Shown in pieces: positions 1 through 13,162 of a stretch of 64,000 nt of DNA. The position numbers and the translations under genes were made by a program. Where the stretch lies: the NCBI RefSeq assembly GCF_945859705.1, contig NC_079135.1, positions 127,094,551-127,158,550 of the forward strand, read 5' to 3'. A model generated the notes under the pieces. That model made no database searches and was not told where the DNA came from. It saw nothing but the letters and a program-made list of their open reading frames with translations. The DNA comes from Episyrphus balteatus (Eukaryota > Arthropoda > Insecta > Diptera > Syrphidae). The stretch's first letter is position 1. Each line of letters begins with the position of its first letter.

Positions 1-2434
1 TCTTTAAACTAGCCTTGGAGTATCTAAAGGGAATTATGCTATGCATGAAAAGGTAGGCCCACATTTCTTTCACTCATCCTAATACTTAGTTTTTCGTCTT
101 CTTTGTTAAAGTGACCTCAAATTAGTAATAACTATCTGACTTTGTTTAATGTTGTTGAAAATATTGATGGTTTATAGTTTTGGTTTTATCAGACATTAGC
201 ATTCCAATGCTGCTTCGACATAATCCAATGGTCATCTCCTTAACTTAGTCATAAAAACCGCATCATTACAGTCCATTACCTCAATTTAATGTTTTTGTAG
301 TATCCCAATATCCACTTACATGCTTTCTAGATCTCTACTCTAAGTTTCGATATCATAGACAGACAAAGACAGAGAGAGAGCATGCACTTAGTTTTGACAT
401 ATTGCGATTAACATTGTCCACCTTCATGTGTCAGCAAACATAGCAAATGCTAAAGGTTCAACACACAGTTATACCCATCAGAGAAGGACCACAAAACAAC
501 CATCATCATCGTCCTCATTGACATCAACATCCAAGAAAAAGAAACAACCCAAAGTAGGTAATGAAATACTTTCGTTGTCGGTCGGTCGGTTGGATGGTCC
601 CTGGTATCAGTAACCTTCGACAACTTTATAGGATAAATCAATTTTTGCAACTGATAACCCACAATGACATCACTCAGCAGTAAATAATTGAATCGCACCT
701 AGGAGACCTCCATTGCAAGCAACATTAATCTCTGGTCGTGATGTCCCAAGTCCGCAAGTTATAGCAAGAGAGAAGATGAACTTTGTTTTAACGCTTTTTA
801 AAATTTGTTTCTTTTCTTTTTTCTTCATGAATCTGACAATGACACCGCCCAATAAAATGGCAATTATGATATCAGTGCTCTTCAGAGTTCTCTAGTTTTT
901 TTGGAATGGGTTTTTTTTTTGGATAATGGTGATGGCACACACCATCATCGCCAACTTCGACAAATATATGAGACAAGACAAGAGAGAGACTTCTGACCCT
1001 AATGGACTCACAGGTTTTTTTTAGTTTTATTCGCTGTGAGCTAGTCGTCAATATAGATTCATTGTGTGTCCCCGAAATGGGAACCCTGGTTCATTGTTCC
1101 GTGATAAATGACCACCACAACATTATGTGAGCGAATTCAATGGAGGAATTCAACTTCGTCGACTTTTCTTCTTCTTTCATGTCGATGGTGGTAAAATTGT
1201 TGTCGCATTTCTTAGACTTTGCCGAAATGTCATTTATTTTGGTCGAATTTTAATCAGTGATGCCACTTGAAATGGAAACATTATACAGACAACGGATTTT
1301 CTGAACTAACAAAAAAGATATTGTTGTTTTAAAAAACTTAGGGGTCCTTAAAAAAGTTTATTTCCATACCATATCTTCAGAGAAATTTATTAGAAAAAAA
1401 AATATATGCCTTTTAAGCTCCTAGAAAATAACTAAGGTAAGTCAAGGACCCCTAGTAAAATTTTAAAACTGGCAATAGTCCTACTTCCTTTATCAGAATT
1501 GAATAACAAGATAATATAGCTCCAACAAAGGCTATCCGTTTAATTTTTTTTAAGATTTAAGACCTCTAGCGTATTGTAAGCTCCCTTTATTCTTTTCTTC
1601 TAACCTAATCATTCTGACTGTTATATTTACCTCCTTCCAAATAGCACACACTATTGAAAAACAAAAATATGCTTTCAATGCCTCAATGTCTGTCTTTTCC
1701 GTGAGGTCTCAATTGTTCTTGGTTTAAAAATGTTGCGGTCAATTATAAAATCAGTTAAATTCAATTTAAAGTTCGCAAAAAATTATAATGCGTTCTTCTT
1801 CCTTAGCTAAAATCTAAATAGATTTAAGACCTCATAACTTTTTTATTCATCAAGACCTCCGTTTTGAAATTTTAAAAACTCAATAGGCATTCTATCATCT
1901 AAATGCTTAACTCATTTCTTTCTTCTCTATCAAGATTTTAAAATAGAGGTCAAATACAATTCTGATACAAAAGCGTAGCAGGATTCTATGAAATCATTCA
2001 AAATAGAATTTGTGTTCAAAAAATAATATTCGATGTGGTGAAAATTCTTTTATTTTTTCAATGCTTAAGATTCTAAGTATTAATTACAAAGACCCAGAAA
2101 CCAAATATTTCTTCTGGTCTAAGCATCGAACTCATATGAAATGCCAGAAAAGAAATCTATGATAATAATGTGGGTTCCGATTCCAATGGGTATTCTATTC
2201 TATTTTCATATGTCTACAATATTATACTCCATTATAGGGTCTAAGCTACTTTTAATATCTCAGGGTTTTATAAAATTGAGGAAAACTGATTTAATTGATT
2301 AGAAAATCACTTTGCATAGGTACTCATTTTGAGAGTTTTTAAAATCTTAAGACCCTACCTATACTATATATCTAAAAAAAATGGATAAAAAGGTAAACTT
2401 CTTTAACTCGTACAAATATTTTATTTATTAATAA
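1..2434. other. AT-rich non-coding DNA, no gene recognised
   Basis: No open frame here resembles a known protein and none has convincing splice sites. From about 1.5 kb onward, short motifs of the type TTAAGACCT or AGGGTCTTAA recur on both strands. They continue past the MITE to about 3.4 kb and may be a very decayed old repeat. Confidence 0.5.
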
Positions 2435-2741
2435 CACCGGCACACACAAAAAAAGTGTCATGTACCAGGAACCAGACCTATCTATCTATATGTTTTTGGA
2501 CCAGCTGAATTCCAATTTCAAGTCCGTTTTGCTCGGTCACCCTCCAGTTTTTAGAAAAATGTAAAAAAGACCCCAAAAAAGGCAAAAAAAACTTCCTTCT
2601 TTTGAGTTTTTTTTCATTTTACTCAAAACTGGAGGGTGACAGGGCCGAACGGACTTAAAATTCGGATTCAGCGTGCCCAAAAACATATAGAAAAATAGGT
2701 CTGGTTCCTGGTACATGACACTTTTTTTGTGTGTGCCGGTG
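2435..2741. mobile_element. Hairpin MITE, PIF/Harbinger-like
   Basis: The two ends are long inverted copies beginning CACCGGCACACAC, and the complement GTGTGTGCCGGTG closes the element. The inversion continues inward through the CATGTACCAGGAACCAGACC block and, after a gap, through the TGGAGGGTGAC block, so almost the whole 307 bp can fold into one hairpin. It is flanked on both sides by TAA. A 3-bp TWA duplication is typical of PIF/Harbinger; that class assignment is inferred. There is no coding capacity. Confidence 0.7.
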
Positions 2742-5328
2742 TAATGAACGTTTTCGGCAATAACAAACCGATAACAGATCGGTATCTAAGTTCAGTCAAC
2801 GTACGGGTATTATTTTCTAGGGTCTAAATCACTTTTGATGATGTGTTGTTTTTTTTTAATTCAAATGCCGTCGATGTTTGAGATCTCTGGTTCAAAATTT
2901 TCAAACATCAAAAACTAATAAAGCAACAATACCTCAAAACAAAAATTCTTCGTCAAGATGAAAAATATTAGACCCTATAATTAGGTTTAAAAAAGATTCC
3001 TTTTATTAGGGTCCTAATTATTGCTTTTGGTATAGTTAAGCATTTCCGAAAATAAGTAATGGAGAGTTCGTAATTTTAAGCTTAAAAACGCTTTATGGAT
3101 AGAATTTGTATGTTTCTAATGTTTTTCTTTAAGCTTTAAGACCCCAAGAAATAGGTATTCAAAATATATTTCAGTACCAAAACCTTAATAATGGATCAGA
3201 ACCTACCACTTATGCTACCTATATAATGATTTTAAAAATAAAGAAACATAGGTGCTCATAAAATCTGACCATAAAATTCTTAACATTAAAATTTGTGTTA
3301 GGGTCTTAATTCCCTTAAGCATTCTAAGGCCTTTCAGTATATTATAATTAGAACACATTGGATTTTCAGGTTAGAGCATGGAATACTCCGAGATATTTTC
3401 CAGACTTAAAACCTCAAGCATGATTTAAAAATTTCAAAAAACAAATTTATCGCAAGCAGAAAAATAATGGACCTAACGAGAGGTTTTTTTGGGTGGGTTA
3501 AAAAAAATGTGTTAAAAATAACATAGTCTTGCTTGGTTAAAAACTAAGTAGTTCTCGTTGCTAAAATCAACGTAGTCGCCTCGGTTAAGTTAAATTGTTT
3601 AAAATTACCATTTTAGATATGATCAAGAAACTCGGTTAAAATTTGAGATTTTAGTAAAATTTAACTGAGAAAATGGGTATAAGATTAAACAATTTTGAAT
3701 AACCGAGTCGACTCGTGTTATTTTAACCGGGGTTAGTTTGCAGGTGCTATTTCAACAATCTTCTCTGTTAATTTTACACGAGTTTTACGTTGTTTTTAAC
3801 CGATCATTTTTCTGCGTGCATTCTATTAAAGTGGCACCACTACTCTCCATATACTGTTATCCTCTACTTTAGGTAAAAAAAAAAGTTGTTATTATTTTTA
3901 TTTTAACAGGGCGTATAGTTGAAAGAGTGGTTTTTCTGTATTGTGTGTACCCCAAAGCGACTCCAAAGAAGATACCCATATGATGTGCCCCATACACAAT
4001 CGAGTGCAGCAAGTCATTCGTCTTTCATTGCTGCTGACATTATCCTTTTATGGGCTATTAACACAGTGTGGACTATATGTCGCCGCCCAGGCAATAAATT
4101 TATCCATTTGCAAAGCTCTTTTATTTATACGCTTGTTGTTTTGTTATGTGGATTTCTTTATTCTTCTTCGTCTTCAATCCTAGCCATTCTCCTAGTATAC
4201 AGAAGAGCTCTCTGTCTTTATCGAAATATGGGAAGTACGGCACCGGCACATCAAACATCATGGTTGATGGCGAGGTTATACCTACCTTCACTGCATCAAG
4301 AAGCACAAGATCCATCCTCACTTAAGCCAATCTATCTACCTACAACCTGGGTGACCGAAGTTGACACTCTTTTGTTTTGTTGTTTTTCTTTATCAGCGTG
4401 TCGAAAGTAAACAAATTGGTATCTTTTTTTTTCATACAAAAATAGCAACAAGAAATGTGTTAAAGAATCTCTGTTTCGACATTTTTGTTCCAGATTGATA
4501 CTCGTAACATAAAAATCCATAAAATGAATCTTTATGGCAGACAAAGAGTCATCTGCCCAATTAATTAAATGAATATTTATTCATTCATTTGATTGCACTA
4601 GAAACAGTCAGTCACACTCTAAATAACATAAATTCGCCTTAAAAATAGATGACATCGCTCCAAGAAGCAAAAGAAATTAATGACAATGACAAATTTACGA
4701 TAAAATACACGCATTTCTAACAAAAAATTAAGTCAGAGCTTCTGAAGAAGGTGGATGGGATTTTAATGGATTTTGTCAATTTTTTTTTTCAGAGATTTTC
4801 GGAAACACAAAAAATTGTAACTTGAAATTCTAATTTTGTCAAAGACCATCATAAAATTACCTAACTGTGAGGCAGCTTGTGTTTGCCAACACCAGTCAAG
4901 TGACAGCTCTCATTAGCCAAAGTGACAGCTAGCGAGTGGGTGTTTCGAAATTTAAGAGAGGGCAAGCAATAGTCACACTTTTTAATTGCCAACTTATACA
5001 AATTTTAACGATGAAAACGACGACATCGTTGATTTTGTGTGATCTAAATAATATTTTATACGTGGCGAAGATTTATATGAATTTAATTGAAAAATGACAA
5101 TCAAAGGAATTTCTTTAGCTTTGAAAGTTGTATAAGGTGGTTCCAATTATGCAAGTGAAACTTCAAAGTTTTCTATAAATTCGAACTTAGAGAGGGTTCA
5201 GCATCTATATCACTGTTTAGGAGAAATTAATTTATGATTTCTATGGGATACACATTTCTTTTGATTTCTGTATGGGCTTGCGAGCAAACAATTTGAATTT
5301 GGTTACCATTGTGTCTACTACCTACTTA
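2742..5328. other. Non-coding AT-rich DNA
   Basis: No gene recognised. An imperfect inverted repeat rich in GGTTAA lies at about 3590-3706 and may be a decayed MITE. A 163-codon open frame at 3919-4410 has no recognisable domain and overlaps other equally good frames, so I do not call it. Confidence 0.45.
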
Positions 5329-5347
5329 CTACTGTCTACTGTCTACC

Positions 5348-5417
<70 letters not shown>

Positions 5418-5446
5418 ATCTACTATCTACTGTCTACTGTCTTCTG
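5329..5446. repeat. 7-bp tandem repeat (CTACTGT)n
   Basis: About 16 copies of CTACTGT in a row with few substitutions (ACCGT, ACTAT). The open frame running through it is only a by-product of a unit without stop codons. Confidence 0.9.
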
Positions 5447-7845
5447 TTAATATAAATGGTGTACCTCAAGGTTCCATTTTTGTGCCCATTTCTATTTTCG
5501 CTTTTTTTAAATTTAAACTAAAGCATTCATTTCACTTAAATCATTTGTTTTTCTTGACTTCTCAATTTCATATTCATGTTTATATGTTCTGAAATTTTCT
5601 AAAACTAAACCTCTTTGGAAGAGGGGCCAAAAAATTTTAATTTGAATCACTCAGCCAATCGTACCTATCAAATCTTCCAATCAATGAATTTTCTTAATTA
5701 TTTTCTTCTTCTTCGACTTTTCCAAGTTGATAATCTTAAATAAATTTACCTTAAAATAACCTTGTCTTAGTGTCTTACTGCTGAAAATGTCTTGAACTTT
5801 TAGTTTTGAAGGTTGTTGCTACATCTTGTCGTTACACTTCGTGTCACAAAAGAAAATTTCTCATTTAAAATTATTCTTTGACCCGAAACACTGGTATCCT
5901 TTCAAAATATTCCTTTTTTAACAATGGTAAAAAAAGGAGATGATGGATCTGAAACATAGGTATACTGATTTTTTTTTTTCTAAAAGCGAAAAGTATGCAA
6001 GTTTTGTTGTATAAAATAATTCACATACATGCCGCACCGTATAACCTTCGTCAAAAAACCTTTTCGTCTTCTTTTTCTTTTCTCAAAACATATAACCAAA
6101 CCTCATATATTTTGTAAGGAGCGCATATACCAAACAAAAAAAAGAAGAAACAGGGTTCTTTCATGGGATTTAAAATTGAATGACTGATTACATAGCTTTA
6201 AATCCGGCTAAAGGTCAAAAGGATGTCTCACCTAATCCTCTAGCTCTCCTTTAAGCTCGGTCTCTGTGAAACTTATTAACATCCTATTCAGATAGATAGA
6301 AAGATAGAAGAAAAGAAAAAGTACCAAGAATATACCGATGATAGCAGCAGCTCCAGAAGAAAACCGTGGACCGTGACACTGGCGGTGGTGACTGAGAAGA
6401 TGACGACAACGACGACTGACGATGGCGGTAGTGGTATTGGTACTGGTGGTAGTAGCGGTGCACCTCATTGTGGTATGAATAATTTATAAGAACAATTTTT
6501 TTGAAGGAATTTGTTCCTGGCATAGCCCAAGTCGGTATAAAGCACGGGGAGGATTGGGCGAAATAAAACCAAAATGACTAGGAAGGAACTGATAATAAAG
6601 TCACCCTAAAGGAATTCGGATTGTTCGTCATCTTTTTTTCTTTTTCTCTTTCAATTTTTTTTTTTTTATTCTTGGTTATTATATGGAAAAGTATTCAACA
6701 TCAGAATTCCACCATTTTACCCATAACTTTTCCAAAAAAAAAAAAATTGTGAGAAAGAAAAATCATCGAAACGAAATGAAGACCCTAAACTAGAAGGTAC
6801 ATCTCTCTACATTGAAATACCAGCCAGCGTCTTTTTCCACCCTCTTTATGGTAATGAACAATCATATTTTGTGAGTACAAAGGAATACCTGTCATATTTT
6901 TTTGCTCGTTGGAGTTTTTGGCCGTTGGCTAAAATCACAAAAATATATAAAAAAAAAAAAAAATGCAGAGAGGATCCTATCTGGTGAAGTGTACGGAGAA
7001 TATTTTATATAGGGAGATGCGAATTCAGCCTTAAGCCGTTTCAGCTATTGTCCCCCCCAAGGATGCTTTCAGAGAGTTGTAATTTGTTTTCGGTTTGTTA
7101 AAGTTTTTCGAAGAATTTTTTTTTTCTTTATTTTTGATTTTTTTGAAGAAACAAGAAGAAAATGAAGAAGATTAAGTAAAGGTAATTCACGAAGTATACG
7201 AATACTTGAAATCTTATTTTGAAGTTTAGAAATTTGATACAAAATTTTTGTTTGTTGAACTTTGAAAATAGATTTAGACTTTGGGGATATTTAAAATGTA
7301 TTTTTTGAAAGAAAATCTTGATTCGTTTGTTAAAATAGAATTTATTATGAGTCCACAAAGGTGATTGCTAAAAAATACTCCGGAAGAAATCAATCAGTGA
7401 CAGCTTAAAGCTTCAATTAGGCTGAAATAATACTGCCCGACAAAAATCACTATTATTGGTTTCCTAGGGGAAATTTTTTTTTAGTTGTAGTTTTGCCTAT
7501 ATCTAAACATTTAACACCAAACAACTTGAAGAATACATAAATGGTTCAAAACTTGATGCTACTAAGCTTCAAGGACACGATCAGCAATTCATCTATCATA
7601 CCTTCAGAAACTTTATAATTCTAACGTTCAGATACAAATTGCCGCTATTCCAAAAATAGGGCAACCTGAACCACCGATTTTAGAATAAATGTAATATTTT
7701 TGAATATTTGCTATTATTTTAATATTGATTTCCATAAAATATATTTATAATAATTATTATATCAAGAATGCATAGAATGCATAGATACACTGGAACCAGA
7801 AAATGATATTTTTTATTTATATCTTTAAACCTAATTTAATTTTAA
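5447..7845. other. Non-coding AT-rich DNA
   Basis: No gene, RNA or bounded repeat recognised. It holds several poly(A)/poly(T) runs and a GAC/GGT-rich stretch near 6350-6470 whose open frames are low-complexity. Confidence 0.45.
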
Positions 7846-9044
7846 AGGAGATGGCACATTTTTGGGCCCAGTGTGTTCAGCACTTACGAAATGGGTATCA
7901 AATGAAAGGTGACGGTAAGCACATTACGTGGGTAAAATATTTTCAAATTCGTTAGTGGGGTTTTGGAGATATTTGAGTTTGATGTTTCGGATTTCAAAAT
8001 CAAGATTTCAGCTATTTTTGCGATCAATTAATCGTAGAATGCGTAGAAAGAACTTTTTAGATTGGAAATTAATCTTTCTTTTTCTAGTACATCATTTTTC
8101 TCTAGGAGTTATACTTTCAGAGTAACAGAACCGCAAAGTATCTCATTCTCAGTAATTCCGCACTTAACTCTAAGGGTTGTTTAAAATATTTAAAATATCA
8201 AAAAACACACAATTTTCGGTAGTGTAACTCTGAAATTATAACTCCTAGAGAAAAATGATGTACTAGAAAAAGAAAGATTAACTAATTTCCAATCTAAAAA
8301 GTCCTCTCTAGTTTTCTATCCGACCAGTCGTTCTCGAGATATTGAGACAAATGCGTTTTTCAAAATGGCGGTCGCCCCACAAGACCAAACAATAAGCAAT
8401 CTGAGATTTGTACTTGGGATAAACCCCTCTTCAATACTGCATTCAAACTTAGCTCAAGTCATAGCTTTTTCCAGATTTTTCCCCATTGACTGAACTATAG
8501 TTTCTATTCTTATTATTTAATAGGCATATTTCAGCGCGTTTTTGTGTATTTTGCTTATTATAAGGTTTTTGTATGTTTTATAGAACTATTTTATATATAG
8601 AATTAAAGGTAACACATTAAGCTATCGAAAAATTACAAAAAAAAAGTGCATGTCACCACTGAATATTTTGATATTTCGATGTGCCAAATGCCTCGCTTAA
8701 AAAATCACCTTTTGAGAAGTAAATACCTTATATGTATTATTTTTTTTTTAACAAAGAAAAAAACTTTTGATACAGATTTATAGACAAGAGAAATACCTTT
8801 TATTTTATACCAATATTATTTCTGTACACCCATTATTACGCGTTCTACGATTAATTGTTCGAAAAATTAGCTGAAATCTTGATTGTGAAATCCGAAACTT
8901 CAAACTCAAATATCTCCAAAACCCCACTAACGAATTTGAAAATATTTTACCCACGTAATGTGCTTACCGTCACCTTTCATTTGATACCAATTTCGTTAGT
9001 GAACACACTGGGCCCAAGCTCCATAGAAAAATGTGCCATCTCCT
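7846..9044. mobile_element. TTAA-flanked foldback DNA element, about 1.2 kb
   Basis: About 200 bp at the left end (starting AGGAGATGGCACAT) reappears inverted at the right end (closing ATGTGCCATCTCCT), with small differences. TTAA lies immediately outside both ends, at 7842-7845 and 9045-9048, as expected for piggyBac or Kolobok insertion. Inside, a second inverted pair at about 8049-8120 and 8225-8303 forms a nested hairpin. No transposase is visible, so the element is non-autonomous. Confidence 0.75.
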
Positions 9045-9642
9045 TTAACGAGGTATTTCTTTTGAAAATTGGGAAAATTTTTTAACAATATGTATCATTT
9101 AAAAAAAATGGACAACTGTGTTGCATGTACCTACTTTTTTAAGTTTAAGAAATAAAACAAGAAAAAATTTAAAATTTGGTTAAGGTTATAATATAAAACA
9201 TCTCTTAACATGGTTTTTAAAATCGTTAAAGTCGTTTTAAAAAAATATTTTTTTTTTAATAAAAATTTTCAAAAACTTTAAAAAAAAAAAAAAAAAAAAA
9301 AAAATTGGTATGCAATTAAAAAGGACATAAGTACATTAGGGCGTTCATTATTTTTTAATCAAGTTCCTAACTACTGGAAAAACTCTTTCTAAATAGTAAA
9401 AAGAAAAAAATATACTAATTTTTTCAGATTTTTATTTTGACACTAGATGGCGCCCCAAGAGGATTAAATTTTGTTCTCATTTGAAATAGGCATGTGTTGC
9501 CTTATGAGGATATTTTTTTAGATATAGACTTAAATCAAATATTTTGATGAGGTTCTTGTCTACATTAAACAAAGTTTTCTAAAAGGTATAAACCATTTTT
9601 CTAGGACCAGGGGTTTAGTGAGGTTTATTAAGCAAGCATATG
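9045..9642. other. Non-coding DNA with poly(A) tract
   Basis: Contains a long A run near 9280-9304 and a CTCF-like site at 9441-9454 listed separately. No gene recognised. Confidence 0.5.
9441..9454 (+). promoter_or_regulatory. CTCF-like insulator motif
   Basis: CACTAGATGGCGCC contains the AGRKGGCGC core described for insect and vertebrate CTCF sites. This is a motif match only. A chance match in 64 kb is possible. Confidence 0.3.
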
Positions 9643-10922
9643 CAGTGCCGGATTAACCATGTCATGGGCCCCTAGGCAATGCAATTCTCGGGCCCTTTTC
9701 CGATGGTTTTTCAATACCATAAGCTCTTTTTAAATTAGCTTAGAAATTTGTGTAGGTAACTTCCTGAGGACCAATCGGCTATAATCTGGTGTCCTATTAT
9801 GCCATTTTATAAATGTTAACTAAAACTTTTAACGCATCTTAGCAAAACAGTTTATTTCTTGAAAATTGACCTTATCCCGAACACAGGCATCATTTTCTGT
9901 CGCCATTATTGCTAATGAATTTAATCGCTTTTGCGAGTTTGAAGAACGCAGACAGTTTTTTAAATTTTTAGTTTTGAAAAATGACGTTCTCCAGTCGCGT
10001 TAGAAATCATCAAACTTCTGTACATTTTTAAAGCTACCATAACATTTGGGAACGTTGATTGGACCATTTTATCTGATATCAATTTGAGTAACTTCCCAGC
10101 ATGCGAAATCTAAGATTTTTCTGACGTATCCTCTGATTACACCATCTCGTTACTAAACTCTGGTTCGATGTCGTCGGAATAATATTCGATGAATTTTGTA
10201 CAGGCTTCTTTGCCAATGTTAATTTCAATTGTACTTCCTACTTGAATTTCATATTTAAAATAAATATTTCCAATCTAAATCTTGCTAATAAAACGCAATA
10301 AAGGATTTGACATGACTGGGAGATCTGTTTTTGAAAATTCGAACACATTTTTTTTTGTAGAATAGAATTACAAAGTGGGGCCCCTGTATTTTCCCTATAT
10401 ATTTTCGAATAGACTAGCAATATTTTTTTTTTTTATAAGAAGAGATTTCATGTTTAAACATGGAAAGAAAAACGCTTATGTCCATATATGAGAAGGTACT
10501 TTTTTCATAAAATTTTGATTTTAAATGTTTTAAAAAGAACTTTTGGACGTAATTTTGAGCTATTCTGGGTTGATTTTCCCTTTTTCTCTTATCAAAAATG
10601 CCGAAAAAAACGAGAAAAATCCCTCAATCTGGCATCGCTGCATAGGGCCCTTCAGAATGGGATGGGAGTCATAATTCATTATAACGACATACAGATCTAC
10701 ATATACTTATACAATGTTTTGATGATTTGCAAACGATTTTTGTTCTTCTTTTTTTGTTGTTCTATTTTCTTATTTTTATTGCAAATGCAAATGTAAAGCT
10801 GTTTTTCAATGAAGGTACAACGCCAAGAAATTTTGTTTGTTCGTATTCAGCCACGAGGGGCCCCTAGCTGAAGTGGGCCCCTAGGCAGCTGCCTAGTTTG
10901 CCTTGAGGCTAATCCGGCACTG
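9643..10922. mobile_element. hAT-family DNA transposon, degraded
   Basis: Exact 13-bp terminal inverted repeats CAGTGCCGGATTA and TAATCCGGCACTG bound the element, and the 8-bp direct duplication AGCATATG lies directly outside both. An 8-bp duplication with CAGTG ends is diagnostic of hAT. GGGCCCCTAGGC-type blocks lie just inside both ends. A decayed transposase tail is present on the minus strand (separate entry), so this is a shortened, inactive copy and not a pure MITE. Confidence 0.9.
9921..10229 (-). pseudogene. hAT transposase C-terminal remnant
   Basis: Read on the minus strand in one frame, this stretch gives about 100 codons that resemble the C-terminal dimerisation (hATC) region of hAT transposases of the TTF zinc-finger type. 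It includes FPNVMVALKMYRSL followed by SNATGERHFSKLKI, a recognisable form of the hATC signature. The frame is broken by in-frame stops after EFSNEMV, after TSEKS and after SKLKI. The N-terminal zinc finger and most of the catalytic core are not recognisable. It lies inside an element with intact ends and target duplication, which supports the assignment. It cannot make a working enzyme. Identification rests on my recall of the family pattern; a profile search against hATC would settle it. Confidence 0.75.
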
Positions 10923-11088
10923 AGCATATGAAATAGTATGAAAAATAAATTACAACCCAAAAAGAACATGCATGTCCTGACTGAACTCCAAATATTGGTC
11001 AATTTTGAAGTAAATCGCTTCAGTGGTTTGGGTTGCAGCTCGAGATAGAGACAAACAGACACAAACATACCTGCCAGATCCACTTTTT

Positions 11089-11589
11089 ACTTGCGATATA
11101 GGTACTAAATATAAAGTTATGCATTCGTACAAAAAAAAGTTGAGTTTTAAGACAAGGTCTATCTTCAAATGAAAAATTGTTTTTTTTTAAATCGTTATTA
11201 ACGATACCTGCCATAGAACCGTTTTTTTCATATCCGATTATCTCCAAAACGGCTTATTTGATTTCAACGAAACTTTTTTTGAAGAAGCATTTTTATAATT
11301 TAAATATAAACCAAAAATATAATTTCAAAAAAAAAATTTTGAGAATTTTTTTTCGAAAAATCAAATTTTCGATAAACGGGACATTGAATTTTTTTGAAAA
11401 TTTGTTTGTAGATGTTGATTAGTGATTTCTAGAAAATGGCATACTAATTTTATTTTAAAACTTTTTTTTCCAAATAATTATTGATAAAAAATTAGTTTTT
11501 TAAAAAACGGCTCTAACGATTTGGAAAATTTCAACGCAACTTTAACTCTAAGAGCAAGTTCGTGCGACCCAGTCGTGCATTTTATTTTT
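11089..11589 (-). repeat. Dispersed repeat family, copy 1
   Basis: This stretch matches, in inverted orientation, the parts of 46046-46660 and 47255-48280 that remain after insertions are removed. Shared blocks include GCACGACTGGGTCGCACGAA, TTCGTTGAAATCGAATAAGC (with small changes) and TGTACGAATGCATAACTT. There is no coding capacity. The class of element is unknown to me. A short related piece in the other orientation may follow at 11597-11665. Confidence 0.75.
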
Positions 11590-12935
11590 CATTTCCTATT
11601 ATCGTAATGTCAGGTCTGATTGTTATCTTGAGTTGGAATTTTTTCCGAATCCATAACTATACCCAGAACCTAAACTTTAGTAGAACCTAAACTGTAGTAC
11701 CTAGGTACTGTAGTATTTAATTTTTCGTTAAAGGAAAATATACCTTCTTTTCTAATAGATTTTAATAGTCAAAATATATATTTCTATGGTTACGTTTTAA
11801 AGACAAAAACTGATTTTGCTTTTCTTATAACTCAAAAACGTCAAGGAGTGAAAAAAGTCGCTTTTTTGATTCCTCGAATTTTCATAGGACTGTGACTATA
11901 AACCCCACTTTTTTCAAAAGATTTTGCTGCAGGTATGATGCACCATTATCAAACCCAAGTAATTTTTTCCAATCCGCTATTCCTTGAAAATAGTTTAAAT
12001 CCTTAAAAGAAAATAGAAAAAATAAACTTAAACTCTTTTAGTCATTATCGTATTACCACGCATTTCGCAAATAATCATCTCCGAAAATCAATTAAACTTA
12101 TCCGACATCCAGACAAATGCAAATAAATACAAAAAAAAAAAAAAATACATTGCAAGTTCTTAATTGAAATTTCAGTGTCACTGAGTTACTAGACTGTAAA
12201 AGCCAACTAAAGTCTATCTCTCTCTTTCTATGTTACCCGAGCCACCTCCATAAATAAACTTTGAATTGCAATGCTAATTTCCATGATAAAGTTCCTCAAA
12301 AGCATAGTCGTTGAATTATTGTATATTCTATGTATGCAGCGTCATCTCGTCATTAATCATACCAAAAAATGCACAAAAAATATATCTATCATTCCCCTCA
12401 AGCTCAGGGTTGACTTGAAAAGAAGCTGAATAAACACAGACAATAACATTGGCTTAGTTCTGCGGTAGTTATAGAGGTTGTATAAGAAGGTAGGTATAGT
12501 CAGTTTAAGACTCAAAGCACAGAACCGAAAATTACTATTCCAGTCACTCAAGTCTAGCCTGGCAATTCCAACAACTTCGTTGTCGATTATTATCCGCTGC
12601 ATTGGACCAGAAAAATACTCCCCATCCAAAACCAACCACCACCCACACATAATATAATCTGCTGTTCATTGGTATAGGAGTAAACTTATAGAGAACGAGA
12701 CTCGCTATGTTATGTATATTTATGTGTAGTTGGCCTCCGGGACCAAACGTCTGTATATAGACACCAACCAAAGGAACAGAAGAACTTCTTTGGGATTGAT
12801 TCCCGGACTCATAATGCAATAATCCTCGCTATATACAAGGAGACGAAAAAAATTTTAGATTCTTGTTTTATACCTTTTTTTTTGAAGATTTTCAAGTCCA
12901 AAGTTTATTCTGGGTTTCCAGTTTCTTTTCTTTTT
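11590..12935. other. Non-coding DNA
   Basis: No gene recognised. Open frames at 12357-12819 on the minus strand overlap each other in different frames and show no domain. Confidence 0.45.
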
Positions 12936-13162
12936 ACCGACTTCCAAAAAGGAGGAGGTATTCAATTCGTCTGTATTTTTTTTTTTTTTTTTTTTTATGT
13001 TTGTTACCGCATAACTTTGGACTGAGTGAACCAATTTTGATAATTCTTTTTGTATTGGAAAGCTGGTGGCTGCAGTGTGGTCCCATTTCAATTTCGTTAA
13101 CTTTAAGCCATAGTAACTATTTTAAAAACCATAAAACCCAGTTTTGATCCATGGAAGTCGGT
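12936..13162. repeat. Short interspersed repeat with ACCGACTTCC ends
   Basis: Begins ACCGACTTCC and ends GGAAGTCGGT, a 10-bp inverted pair around a 227-bp body with an internal poly(T) run and the blocks ACCGCATAACTTTGGACTG and GGTCCCATTTCAATTT. From memory, very similar ACCGACTTC-type repeats are widespread in insect genomes, including distant orders. I cannot name the family with certainty. Confidence 0.65.

Noticed and set aside
3919..4410. 163-codon plus-strand frame
   Set aside because: No domain, no splice or promoter support, and overlapped by other frames of similar quality.
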